From Candidatus Electrothrix scaldis (GTDB taxonomy: Bacteria; Desulfobacterota; Desulfobulbia; Desulfobulbales; Desulfobulbaceae), in contig CP138355.1 in NCBI GenBank assembly GCA_033584155.1, positions 2,427,826 to 2,491,825 of the forward strand: 64,000 nt of DNA, written 5' to 3'. Numbering within the stretch: the stretch's first letter is position 1; the number at the start of each line of letters is the position of its first letter. Below are positions 10,018 to 17,267 of the stretch, one piece after another. A program made the translations under genes and the position numbers. The notes beneath the pieces are model-generated. The model searched no databases and was not told the DNA's origin. It worked only from the letters and a program-made list of their open reading frames with translations.

Positions 10018-10713
10018 ATGAATAAACCCGTTGTTGTGTGTGGGATAGATACCGGTGTAGGAAAAACAATGGTCACCGGCCTGCTGGCCCGCCATCTGAT
10101 GGATCAGGGCAAGGTGGTGATTACCCAGAAGCCGGTGCAGACCGGTTGTAAGGATCGGCCGGAAGATATCCTCCTGCATCGTAAAATTATGGGCACAGGC
10201 TGGCTTTCCCCGGACGAGCAGGGCTTAACTTGTTCCTATTGTTTCCCTCTTCCTGCCTCGCCCCATCTGGCAGCGGAGCGAGCCGGTGCGGAAATTGACC
10301 CTGCCCAGCTGGATGCAGCTACAGGAACCTTGGCCGGGCAGGTGGATCAGCTCATCATCGAGGCAGCAGGCGGCCTGATGGTTCCTTTGACCAGAGAACT
10401 TATGCTGCTGGATTATCTCCAGAGCTGCTCCTTTCCCTTGATTCTGGTGACCAGTCCCCGCCTTGGCTCTATCAATCATACCCTGCTTTGTCTTGAGGCG
10501 ATTAAGAACCGGGGGATGGAATTGCTCGGGATGGTCTATAATATATACGGGAACGATTATACGCCTGAGATTGTGTCTGACTCCTTGCGGGTTTTCAAAG
10601 ATGCACTGAAACGCTACGGTTTCCCGGAACGGATTGTGTTGCTACCGGATATCAAGGAGTCCCGCTCTGCCCGTTGGGACATCCTGTTTTCTCAAACTCC
10701 TGAGAAGGGATAA
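10018..10713 (+). CDS. bioD: Dethiobiotin synthetase
   Basis: ATP-dependent carboxylation of 7,8-diaminopelargonate to dethiobiotin. The P-loop GIDTGVGKTMVTG lies at residues 9-21, followed by the substrate lysine region TQKPVQTG and EAAGGLMVPL (the conserved E-A-x-G-G motif). Length 231 is normal for BioD. The stop is seven bases before plsY, so the two are probably one transcript although their functions differ. Its product feeds biotinylation of the acetyl-CoA carboxylase whose other subunits are encoded at 54-58 kb. Confidence 0.93.
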   Translation: MNKPVVVCGIDTGVGKTMVTGLLARHLMDQGKVVITQKPVQTGCKDRPEDILLHRKIMGTGWLSPDEQGLTCSYCFPLPASPHLAAERAGAEIDPAQLDAATGTLAGQVDQLIIEAAGGLMVPLTRELMLLDYLQSCSFPLILVTSPRLGSINHTLLCLEAIKNRGMELLGMVYNIYGNDYTPEIVSDSLRVFKDALKRYGFPERIVLLPDIKESRSARWDILFSQTPEKG

Positions 10714-10719
10714 AGAGAG

Positions 10720-11292
10720 ATGCTCTCTGGCCTGCTGATGGTACTTGCTGCGTATCTGGTCGGTAGCATCAGCACGGGCTACATTCTGGTTTATTTTACC
10801 CGTGGCATTGATATCCGCGCTACCGGAAGCGGGAGCTCCGGGGCCCGCAATGTGGGGCGAGTCCTTGGGCGCTGGGGATTTTATCTGACCCTGCTTGGTG
10901 ATATTCTCAAGGGGATGCTGGTGGTCTTTGTCGCAGAGTTGTTTGATCATCCTCCTTTACTTATCGGCGCGGCGGCTGTTGCGGTGATCGTTGGTCATAT
11001 CTGGCCGCTGTGGCTCAGGTTTCGAGGGGGAAAGGGGATAGCAACCAGCCTTGGGGTCTTTGCTGCCCTGGATTACACCCTTCTTGTGCTGGGTGGTGGG
11101 GTTATGCTCCTGGTCTACCTGCTGAGCCGTAATTTTCTCGTGAGTTGGGGGACTGCTTTTCTCCTGCTGCCCTTGCTTACCTGTATTTTGGGATATCCTG
11201 TGCATATCTCAGTCTCGCTTGTCTTTGCTGTTGCTGCGGTCTTGTACGCCCATAAGACAAACATCAGCGCAGCCTTTACTTCCTCAGTATAA
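10720..11292 (+). CDS. plsY: Acyl-phosphate:glycerol-3-phosphate acyltransferase PlsY
   Basis: Integral membrane enzyme making lysophosphatidate, the first step in membrane phospholipid synthesis. The 190-residue protein has five or so hydrophobic segments and the PlsY motifs: GSISTGY near residue 12, SGSSGARNVGR near 38 (family usually GSGNxGATN), GHIWPLWLRFRGGKGIAT near 90-107, and YAHKTNI near the C-terminus. It lies directly downstream of bioD. The SGSSGARN variant differs mildly from the common motif but keeps the glycines and Asn. Confidence 0.9.
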   Translation: MLSGLLMVLAAYLVGSISTGYILVYFTRGIDIRATGSGSSGARNVGRVLGRWGFYLTLLGDILKGMLVVFVAELFDHPPLLIGAAAVAVIVGHIWPLWLRFRGGKGIATSLGVFAALDYTLLVLGGGVMLLVYLLSRNFLVSWGTAFLLLPLLTCILGYPVHISVSLVFAVAAVLYAHKTNISAAFTSSV

Positions 11293-11335
11293 CTCTATCT
11301 GTATAAATATATCAGCATAACTCAGGAGCGAAATT

Positions 11336-12982
11336 ATGACAGACACCTCTTCTCTGACCTTTAAAGTCGCTTCCGAGGAGTGGGAGTTTGAGCAGATTCA
11401 TGAGCTGAATTACCAGACCTTTGTGGAGGAGATACCCCAGCACGAGGAGAATGCACGTGGCCGCCTAGTGGATAAGTTTCACCAGGAAAATACCTACGTG
11501 ATCTGTCTGAATGGTGAGGACCTGTTGGGAATGATTGCCCTGCGGGACAAGAGGCCCTTGTCACTTGATGCCAAGCTGGATGATCTGGATTCTTATTTGC
11601 CGCCCTTCAAATCAATCCTTGAGTATCGGCTACTGGCGGTCAGAAAAGAGAATCGCAACACTGCCATCTTTGCCGGTATCATGAAAAAGGCCTTTTATAT
11701 GGCCTTGCAGGGCGGATACGATATCGCTGTGATTTCCGGCACAACCCGTCAGGAACGGCTGTACAGACATTTGGGTTTTCAGCCTTTTGGTCCGCTGGTG
11801 GGCCCGAGTGATGCCCTGTACCAACCCATGTATATAGATCTTGCTTCGGCACTCAGGCTGAAGCAGAAGTCCCAGGTGCTGCATTCCAGCAGAGGGGCTG
11901 AGGGGGAGCAGGTCCTGTTTAACTACCTGCCCGGTCCGGTTGCCGTTGCGGATGCCGTGCTGGAGGCAAACTCCGGGAGGCCGGTTTCCCATCGCAATAC
12001 CTCCTTTGTGGAGCGCGTTACAGCCTTCCGTAAGATGTTGAGTAACAAGCTGAACACCGATCAGGTTCAGATTATGGCTGGTTCCGGGACCTTGGCCAAT
12101 GATGTGGTGGCCGCGCATCTGGCTTTGCTGCCGGGAAAGGGTTTGGTACTGGTCAACGGTGAGTTCGGCGAGCGCCTGCGGGATCATGCTCTCCGGGCAG
12201 GACTGGATTTTATTGCGGTAGAGGCAGAGTGGGGGCAGACTTTTTCCAGAGAAGCTCTTGATGCTGCTCTTCGAGATACCCCGAGGCTTGCATGGGTCTG
12301 GGCGGTTCATTGCGAGACCTCCACCGGGGTGCTGAACAATCTTGAGATGCTGCGTCGCCTTTGCCGAGAACATAGGCTGAGGCTTTGCCTGGATGCAATC
12401 AGTAGTATCGGCTCCTGCCCGGTTGATCTGCATGAAGTCTATCTTGCCACGGCAACCAGCGGCAAGGGCATCGGTTCTCTGCCGGGCTTGGCCCTTGTTT
12501 TCTCCCGTTATGATCTTGTTTCTGGAGAGCAGCGTCTTTCGAGATATTTTGACCTCAGTTATTACGAGAGCAAGCAGGGAATTCCGTTTACCATTTCATC
12601 TAATGCGGTTGAGGCCCTGATCACAGCAGTGGAAAAGGGTAACTGGCTGACGCATTTTGAGAAAGTCCGGCAATGGTCCGAGGAACTCCGTGATGAACTT
12701 GAGGTGCTCGGGCTTCCCGTGCTGGCGGACAGGCAATGTCGTGCCCCGCATGTCACCACGATTGCTCTGCCGCCATCGCTTTCATCGCAGACCTTGGGCG
12801 ATCATTTGGCGGAAGAGGGCATTCTGGTGAGTTATAGGAGTGAGTATCTGCTTGCCAGGAATTATATTCAGGTCTGTTTTATGGGAGAATGCCAAAGACC
12901 AACCGGGATGATGTCCTATTTTCTGCGCAAGGCGGTAGGGAATGCAGGGGCTGATCCATCTGTTTCTATGGAGGAAGACTGA
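11336..12982 (+). CDS. GNAT acyltransferase / class V aminotransferase fusion
   Basis: 548 residues in two parts. Residues ~5-180 are a GNAT-type domain (LEYRLLAVRKENRNTAIFAG, then YRHLGFQPFG), resembling N-acyl amino acid synthase-type GNATs. Residues ~190-545 are a fold-type I, class V aminotransferase: it opens LPGPVAVADAVLEA, has GSGTLANDVV, the PLP-phosphate region LDAISSIGSCP and the probable PLP lysine K377 in ATSGKGIGSLPG, like 2-aminoethylphosphonate and serine-glyoxylate aminotransferases. Substrates are unknown; a two-step transamination plus acylation is a reasonable guess. CAGGAGCG precedes ATG 11336. The stop overlaps the next ATG (TGATG). Confidence 0.8.
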   Translation: MTDTSSLTFKVASEEWEFEQIHELNYQTFVEEIPQHEENARGRLVDKFHQENTYVICLNGEDLLGMIALRDKRPLSLDAKLDDLDSYLPPFKSILEYRLLAVRKENRNTAIFAGIMKKAFYMALQGGYDIAVISGTTRQERLYRHLGFQPFGPLVGPSDALYQPMYIDLASALRLKQKSQVLHSSRGAEGEQVLFNYLPGPVAVADAVLEANSGRPVSHRNTSFVERVTAFRKMLSNKLNTDQVQIMAGSGTLANDVVAAHLALLPGKGLVLVNGEFGERLRDHALRAGLDFIAVEAEWGQTFSREALDAALRDTPRLAWVWAVHCETSTGVLNNLEMLRRLCREHRLRLCLDAISSIGSCPVDLHEVYLATATSGKGIGSLPGLALVFSRYDLVSGEQRLSRYFDLSYYESKQGIPFTISSNAVEALITAVEKGNWLTHFEKVRQWSEELRDELEVLGLPVLADRQCRAPHVTTIALPPSLSSQTLGDHLAEEGILVSYRSEYLLARNYIQVCFMGECQRPTGMMSYFLRKAVGNAGADPSVSMEED

Positions 12983-13845
12983 TGGAGACCGGAGGGCGTT
13001 ACATTAATCTGTTCACTGAGTATGGATTCAAGAAGATATTCGGTGATCACGCAAATAAGAAGCTGCTGCTAGATTTTCTTAATGGATTGCTCAGAGAGGA
13101 ACAAGGTGAGATACAGGATTTGCACTACCTGAAGACGGAACAGCTCGCTCTTTTCCGAAAGGATACGGTTGACCTGTGCTGTGAAAACGAGAAGGGAGAA
13201 GAGTTCATTGTCGGCTTGCGGAAAAGCAAATATAATTTTTTTTCAGGTCGAGCGCACTACTGCTCTTCCTTGCCTATTTGGGAGCAGGAAAGACGGAAAA
13301 AATGGGATTTTGGTCTGAAGGCTGTCTATACCGTGGCGATTCTTAATTTCGCCTTTGACGAGGATAAAGATTGCCCAAAGCAATACCGTTACGATGTGAA
13401 ATTATCCAGTATTGAAAGCAGCCGGGCCGGTTATGAGAAACTGACCTTTATTTATCTGGAAATGCCTAAATTCACCAAGGGCTTGGATGAACTGGAGACT
13501 CGTCTGGATAAATGGTTATATGTTATCGCGAATCTGCATCGCCTTGATTCTATCCCGGAAGAGTTGCAGGATAAAATCTTTGGGCAGCTCTTTGAGGCTG
13601 CGGAGATCTCCCTTTTTACCAAAGAAGAACTGCTTGCTTATGAAAAAGGTCTGAATTACTCACGCAATATGAGGCGATCACTGGATACAGAATTTGCTGA
13701 AGGCTGGGATAAGGGGCTGCAAAACCAACAGATTGATGTTGCTTTAGAGATGTTGGGTGAAGGAGAGGCCCTGGACAAGATAGCGAGTTTTTCCGGGCTT
13801 GAGCTTGCAGTTGTGAAGGCCTTGGATCATAGGAAACGGCAGTAG
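12982..13845 (+). CDS. Rpn/PD-(D/E)XK nuclease family protein with altered active site
   Basis: 287 residues matching the Rpn recombination-promoting nuclease/putative transposase family: opening YINLFTEYGFKKIFGDHANKKLLLDFLN, and VDLCCENEKGEEFIV near residues 63-77. In active members the next residues are usually E-x-Q (as in IVEMQ). Here they are G78-L79-R80, so two expected catalytic residues are missing; D64 remains. The C-terminal ~45 residues form the usual variable tail (AEGWDKGLQNQQIDVALEML). The start overlaps the stop of the fusion gene. Probably inactive as a nuclease, perhaps kept for another role or decaying. Confidence 0.75.
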   Translation: METGGRYINLFTEYGFKKIFGDHANKKLLLDFLNGLLREEQGEIQDLHYLKTEQLALFRKDTVDLCCENEKGEEFIVGLRKSKYNFFSGRAHYCSSLPIWEQERRKKWDFGLKAVYTVAILNFAFDEDKDCPKQYRYDVKLSSIESSRAGYEKLTFIYLEMPKFTKGLDELETRLDKWLYVIANLHRLDSIPEELQDKIFGQLFEAAEISLFTKEELLAYEKGLNYSRNMRRSLDTEFAEGWDKGLQNQQIDVALEMLGEGEALDKIASFSGLELAVVKALDHRKRQ

Positions 13846-13853
13846 GCAGAACT

Positions 13854-15593
13854 ATGAATTTAGCAGGATTTGAGAAGATAGCCCCACATCTTGCCAACCC
13901 ATTAGTCCTGGTGGGCTTTGTGATGCTGTTGGCTTACGCGATACACTGGCAGCTGATGAAGTCCGGGCTGCTGCGGCAGGTGACCCAGAAGGACAGCAGC
14001 CTGATCATCCGGCTCTTTCTCCGCTACGGCTTTTGGCTGGCACTGGCGTTGCTGCTGGCGGGCTTTGGCTTGGCGGGGTGGACCAAGTACATGGACACGG
14101 AGCAGGTTATCTCGGTCAATGCGGGCAAGCTGGCCAGAGAGATGGTTGGGCCGTTGCAGGGGCAGCTTGAGGCCAAGGACGAGCAGATCAAGGCCCTGAC
14201 CGAAGCCATTCAGGCTCTGTCCAAGACCGGCGCGCCTGTTGCCAGCATCAACGCGGCCTTGCGTGCTTTGGAGCAGGGTGATACCAGGGAGGCCAAGGCC
14301 ATCTTTGCCCAGGTGTTACGGACCAAGGAGGCCGAAGGCAAGCAGGCCAATAAGGAGGCTGCTGCCGCTGCCCGGCATTTGGGGGCATTGGCGTATATGA
14401 ACAATCCCTTGGAGGCCCTGGTTCATTACCAAAAGGCTGTGCAGCTTGACCCGGATAATGCTGCAGATTGGACTTGGCTGGGTAATCTGCTTCAGCGGAC
14501 AGGGGAGCTTACAGGGGCGGAAGAGGCGTACCGCAAAGTGCTGGCCCTGGCAGAAGCGCATCAGGATAAACAGGAGCAGGCATGGGCTCTGGGCAATCTG
14601 GGCCTTGTGTATTATACACGCGGGGAGCTGGACAAGGCCGAGGAGATGCATCGGAAGGCTCTGGAGCTGAATGAAGCTCTGGGCAGCAAGGAAGGCATGG
14701 CACTGAATTACGGCAATCTGGGCATTGTGTATTCTACACGCGGGGACCTGGACAAGGCCGAGGAGATGTACCGGAACGGTCTGGTGCTTGATGAAGAACT
14801 GGGCAGGAAGGAAGGCTTGGCTGCGAAGTACGGCAATCTGGGCAATGTGTATCGGACACGGGGGGAGCTGGACAAGGCCGAGGAGATGTACTGGAAGAGT
14901 CTGGAAATCAGCGAGGCTCTGGGGCTGAAGGAAGCAAGTGCAGGGCTGTACGGCAATCTGGGCATTGTGTATTCTACACGCGGGGAGCTGGACAAGGCCG
15001 AGGAGATGTACCGGAAGAGCCTGGAGATCAGCGAAGCCTTGGGCCTGAAGGAAGTAAGTGCAAGGCAGTACGGCAATCTGGGCCTTGTGTATTATACACG
15101 CGGGGATCTGGACAAGGCCGAGGAGATGTACCGGAAGAGCCTGGAGATCAGCGAAGCCTTGGGCCTGAAGGAAGTAAGTGCAAGGCAGTACGGCAATCTG
15201 GGCCTTGTGTATTATACACGCGGGGATCTGGACAAGGCCGAGGAGATGCATCGGAAAGGTCTGGTGCTTGATGAGGCTCTGGGCAGAAAAGAAGGCATGG
15301 CAGCAAAGTACGCCAATCTGGGCAATGTGTATCAGACACGCGGGGAACTGGACAAGGCCGAGGAGATGCACCGGAAGGCTCTGGAGCTTAATGAAGCACT
15401 GGGTAGCAAAGAAGGCATAGCTAGAGACCACGCCAATCTGGGTGTTCTGTACGAGCAACGCGGCAACCTTGCTCAGGCGGAAGAGGTATGGAGGAAGAGT
15501 CTGGGCCTGTATCAGGAAATAGGGATGCCGGATGCCAAGGACATTCAGCAATGGCTGGATGAGCTGGCCCAACAGCGCAGCAGCAGCCGATAG
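13854..15593 (+). CDS. Membrane-anchored TPR protein with near-identical repeats
   Basis: 579 residues. Two N-terminal transmembrane segments (~14-34 and ~56-76) are followed by a helical linker and about ten TPR units. From residue ~247, the 40-residue consensus NLGxVYxTRGELDKAEEMYRKxLExxEALGxKE repeats eight times, encoded by 120-bp DNA units. Such kinesin-light-chain-like TPR arrays bind proteins; the partner is unknown. Both transmembrane segments sit at the N-terminus, so the array probably faces the cytosol or periplasm as one large domain. The gene starts nine bases after the Rpn-type gene. Repeat number is likely variable through recombination. Confidence 0.8.
   Translation: MNLAGFEKIAPHLANPLVLVGFVMLLAYAIHWQLMKSGLLRQVTQKDSSLIIRLFLRYGFWLALALLLAGFGLAGWTKYMDTEQVISVNAGKLAREMVGPLQGQLEAKDEQIKALTEAIQALSKTGAPVASINAALRALEQGDTREAKAIFAQVLRTKEAEGKQANKEAAAAARHLGALAYMNNPLEALVHYQKAVQLDPDNAADWTWLGNLLQRTGELTGAEEAYRKVLALAEAHQDKQEQAWALGNLGLVYYTRGELDKAEEMHRKALELNEALGSKEGMALNYGNLGIVYSTRGDLDKAEEMYRNGLVLDEELGRKEGLAAKYGNLGNVYRTRGELDKAEEMYWKSLEISEALGLKEASAGLYGNLGIVYSTRGELDKAEEMYRKSLEISEALGLKEVSARQYGNLGLVYYTRGDLDKAEEMYRKSLEISEALGLKEVSARQYGNLGLVYYTRGDLDKAEEMHRKGLVLDEALGRKEGMAAKYANLGNVYQTRGELDKAEEMHRKALELNEALGSKEGIARDHANLGVLYEQRGNLAQAEEVWRKSLGLYQEIGMPDAKDIQQWLDELAQQRSSSR
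14592..15551 (+). repeat. Eight 120-bp tandem repeats within the TPR gene
   Basis: Units begin with GG(C)CAATCTGGG at 14592, 14712, 14832, 14952, 15072, 15192, 15312 and 15432, an exact 120-base period. The stretch 15001-15120 is identical to 15121-15240, indicating a very recent duplication. The last unit is the most diverged. Confidence 0.9.
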
Positions 15594-15625
15594 GCAGGTC
15601 GAGCATGGCGGTGGCCCGTCATTGT

Positions 15626-15740
15626 CCACAGGGTGTTACCCTGTGCTGAGTATATATAACCCCTTCGGGGTATGGTGCGGTGGCCCTCCTGCCCTGAAGG
15701 GGCAATATATATTGAGCCCGGTGCAACGCGCCGGGTGTCT
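15626..15740. repeat. Cluster of palindromes after the TPR gene
   Basis: Four hairpins in about 110 bases: ACAGGGTGTTACCCTGT, ACCCCTTCGGGGT, GCCCTGAAGGGGC and CCCGGTGCAACGCGCCGGG. The middle is also a larger inverted repeat, with arms GCTGAGTATATATAACCCC and GGGGCAATATATATTGAGC. It probably acts as a terminator or is a REP/MITE-like element; no ORF is present. Confidence 0.6.
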
Positions 15741-15761
15741 CTCCCCGAAACCCCTCTGCCC

Positions 15762-15868
15762 GATCGTAGGATCGGGCCAATCTCGATCACGTGATCGGGC
15801 CGAGCTCGATCGTACGATCGGGGTAAGCTCGATCATATGATCGGGTCAGGTTTGATCGCAGGATCGGG
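15762..15868. repeat. Five-unit 23-bp array of GATC-N4-GATC palindromes
   Basis: GATC-N4-GATCGGG occurs at 15762, 15785, 15808, 15831 and 15854, exactly 23 bases apart. The N4 centres are GTAG, ACGT, GTAC, ATAT and GCAG; three are themselves palindromic, so those units are perfect 12-bp palindromes. The seven spacer bases after GGG differ between units. Ten GATC sites lie in 104 bases. The array ends 130 bases before the HU-like gene. It is likely a multi-site protein-binding region or operator; function is inferred. Confidence 0.75.
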
Positions 15869-15908
15869 TTCTGAGCCATCAGGTTTTCGCGTCCGCCTGG
15901 TTTTGTTC

Positions 15909-15937
15909 TTGACAAAGCCCGCATGCCGCTCTACGGT
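15909..15937 (+). promoter_or_regulatory. Candidate sigma-70 promoter for the DUF4469 gene
   Basis: TTGACA at 15909-15914, 17-base spacer, TACGGT at 15932-15937. A perfect -35 with a weak -10. It lies just downstream of the 23-bp array and 60 bases before the gene. Confidence 0.45.
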
Positions 15938-15998
15938 GGAAAAATCAAAATAATTCCAGCAGGTATTCATCGAACCGAACCTTTACCGGAGAACAGCT

Positions 15999-17066
15999 AT
16001 GTCAACCGTACAATGGCGACCGTATGAAAATGCCCTGACCACCCCCCGCTCCTACAAACCACAGGTGATTCCCAAGGATACAAACGGATATAAAGAGCTC
16101 TCCGAGGCGATTTCCCAGGAAAATCCGCTCTGGAGCGCGGATATGGTGGAGTCGATCCTGCGCAAGCGGGATGAGAAGGTCATGGAGATGCTGCTTAACG
16201 GCGATCAGGTCTCTCTGGAAAACAGCTTTACCTATCATCTCACCCTGGCGGCCCGTCTGGATGCACCGGACGCCTCTCTGCCGCCGGCGGATGAATGCGT
16301 TCGGGTCAAGATCTATGCGGCCAGGGCCTTTGTGGAGAAGGTGCAGCAGCTGGTGCAACTGGAACGGCTGGCCCCGACCAGGAAGACACCGGTGATTGCC
16401 GGGGCCAGGGACACGGTGCTCCGGCTCGCCAATGTACTCAATCCCAATGGGCTGTTGCGCCTGAGCGGTACTGACCTGTTCTTTGATCCTGATGATGCGG
16501 AGACCGGCTGCCTGCTTGAGGGCACCCGGAGCGGCAGGGCCGTACAAACCCGTTACGGCTCCATCAGCAACAGTGAGGTTCAGGTGATACCGGATATCCC
16601 GGCCCAGAACGATCCGTGGAATAATGAGTACCGGGTGTCGGTCATGACGCAGTACACCGAGCACGGCAGTCTGCGCACCGGCACCTATGGTCGCCCGCTG
16701 CGCACCCCGCTGACCGTGACCCTGGGCAACGGGGACGGTATCCTCAGCGGGGCGAACAGGAATCCCCTGGTCACGGTAACGAGCGGTAACCTTGCAGGGG
16801 ACAATGCGCAGGTGCGGATTCAGGCGGTCCTGAACAGTCAGTCCGGTGAGCTGCGCCTCAATCTCCTGGACATGCGGGAGAACGGCGAACAGGCCGACGC
16901 GGTCAGTGTGGGCGGCAACGGGACCTATACCCTGCCCGATCTTGCCGGTTCCGGCCTGAGCGGGCTGGAGGTTGATGTGCAGAACGCCGCTGCTCTGGAG
17001 GAGCTGGTCAGGACAAACTACGGCGGCAGGTTGGTGGATGTCCTTAGTGTGCAGGCAGGAGGTTAA
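15999..17066 (+). CDS. DUF4469 / HU-like DNA-binding-domain protein
   Basis: 355 residues. The first ~120 resemble the Bvu_2165-type IHF/HU-like domain (opening VQWRPYENALTTPRSYKPQVIP, central SADMVESILRKRDEKVMEMLLNGDQV). Residues ~135-230 fit DUF4469 (NPNGLLRLSGTDLFFDP, then NEYRVSVMTQYTEHGSLRTGTYGRPLR), and the C-terminal third is beta-rich, possibly Ig-like. Family members are annotated as DNA-binding. The unusual palindromic array directly upstream may be its binding site, which would allow autoregulation; this is inference. It is flanked by a terminator at 17161, so it is probably monocistronic. Confidence 0.75.
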   Translation: MSTVQWRPYENALTTPRSYKPQVIPKDTNGYKELSEAISQENPLWSADMVESILRKRDEKVMEMLLNGDQVSLENSFTYHLTLAARLDAPDASLPPADECVRVKIYAARAFVEKVQQLVQLERLAPTRKTPVIAGARDTVLRLANVLNPNGLLRLSGTDLFFDPDDAETGCLLEGTRSGRAVQTRYGSISNSEVQVIPDIPAQNDPWNNEYRVSVMTQYTEHGSLRTGTYGRPLRTPLTVTLGNGDGILSGANRNPLVTVTSGNLAGDNAQVRIQAVLNSQSGELRLNLLDMRENGEQADAVSVGGNGTYTLPDLAGSGLSGLEVDVQNAAALEELVRTNYGGRLVDVLSVQAGG

Positions 17067-17160
17067 GGCGGATTCCAGAGGATCATAGGGCAACTCAGGA
17101 GACTCTTTCCTGGGAAGGCTTCCTCCTGCTTGCAGCAGCACAAAAAATCACGTACAGTAG

Positions 17161-17198
17161 AGCCCCGCTTCTTCTCATTTCTGAGGCGGGGCTTTTTC
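17161..17198 (+). terminator. Rho-independent terminator after the DUF4469 gene
   Basis: AGCCCCGC stem, 17-base loop, GCGGGGCT, then TTTTTCT. Its position argues against a start at 17130 for the downstream PheA-TyrA gene. Confidence 0.85.
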
Positions 17199-17267
17199 TA
17201 TTACACAGCACTGTATTGCACAACATGGCTCCGGGTAAGGAGCTTTATTTTGAGACGACCACCTGTT

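Noticed and set aside
14316-15629. 437-residue open frame antisense to the TPR gene
   Set aside because: Its repeats merely mirror the 120-bp units; no ribosome site, no independent homology.
15762-15868. CRISPR-like regular array
   Set aside because: The repeat is a 12-bp palindrome plus GGG with a seven-base spacer, far too short for CRISPR, and there are no cas genes.
16002-17141. 379-residue frame opposite the DUF4469 gene
   Set aside because: Shadow of a GC-rich coding sequence; crosses the promoter region and lacks any domain.
17130-17267. N-terminal extension of the PheA-TyrA fusion
   Set aside because: Runs through the rho-independent terminator at 17161 and reads as non-homologous sequence; ATG 17268 fits the dehydratase start.
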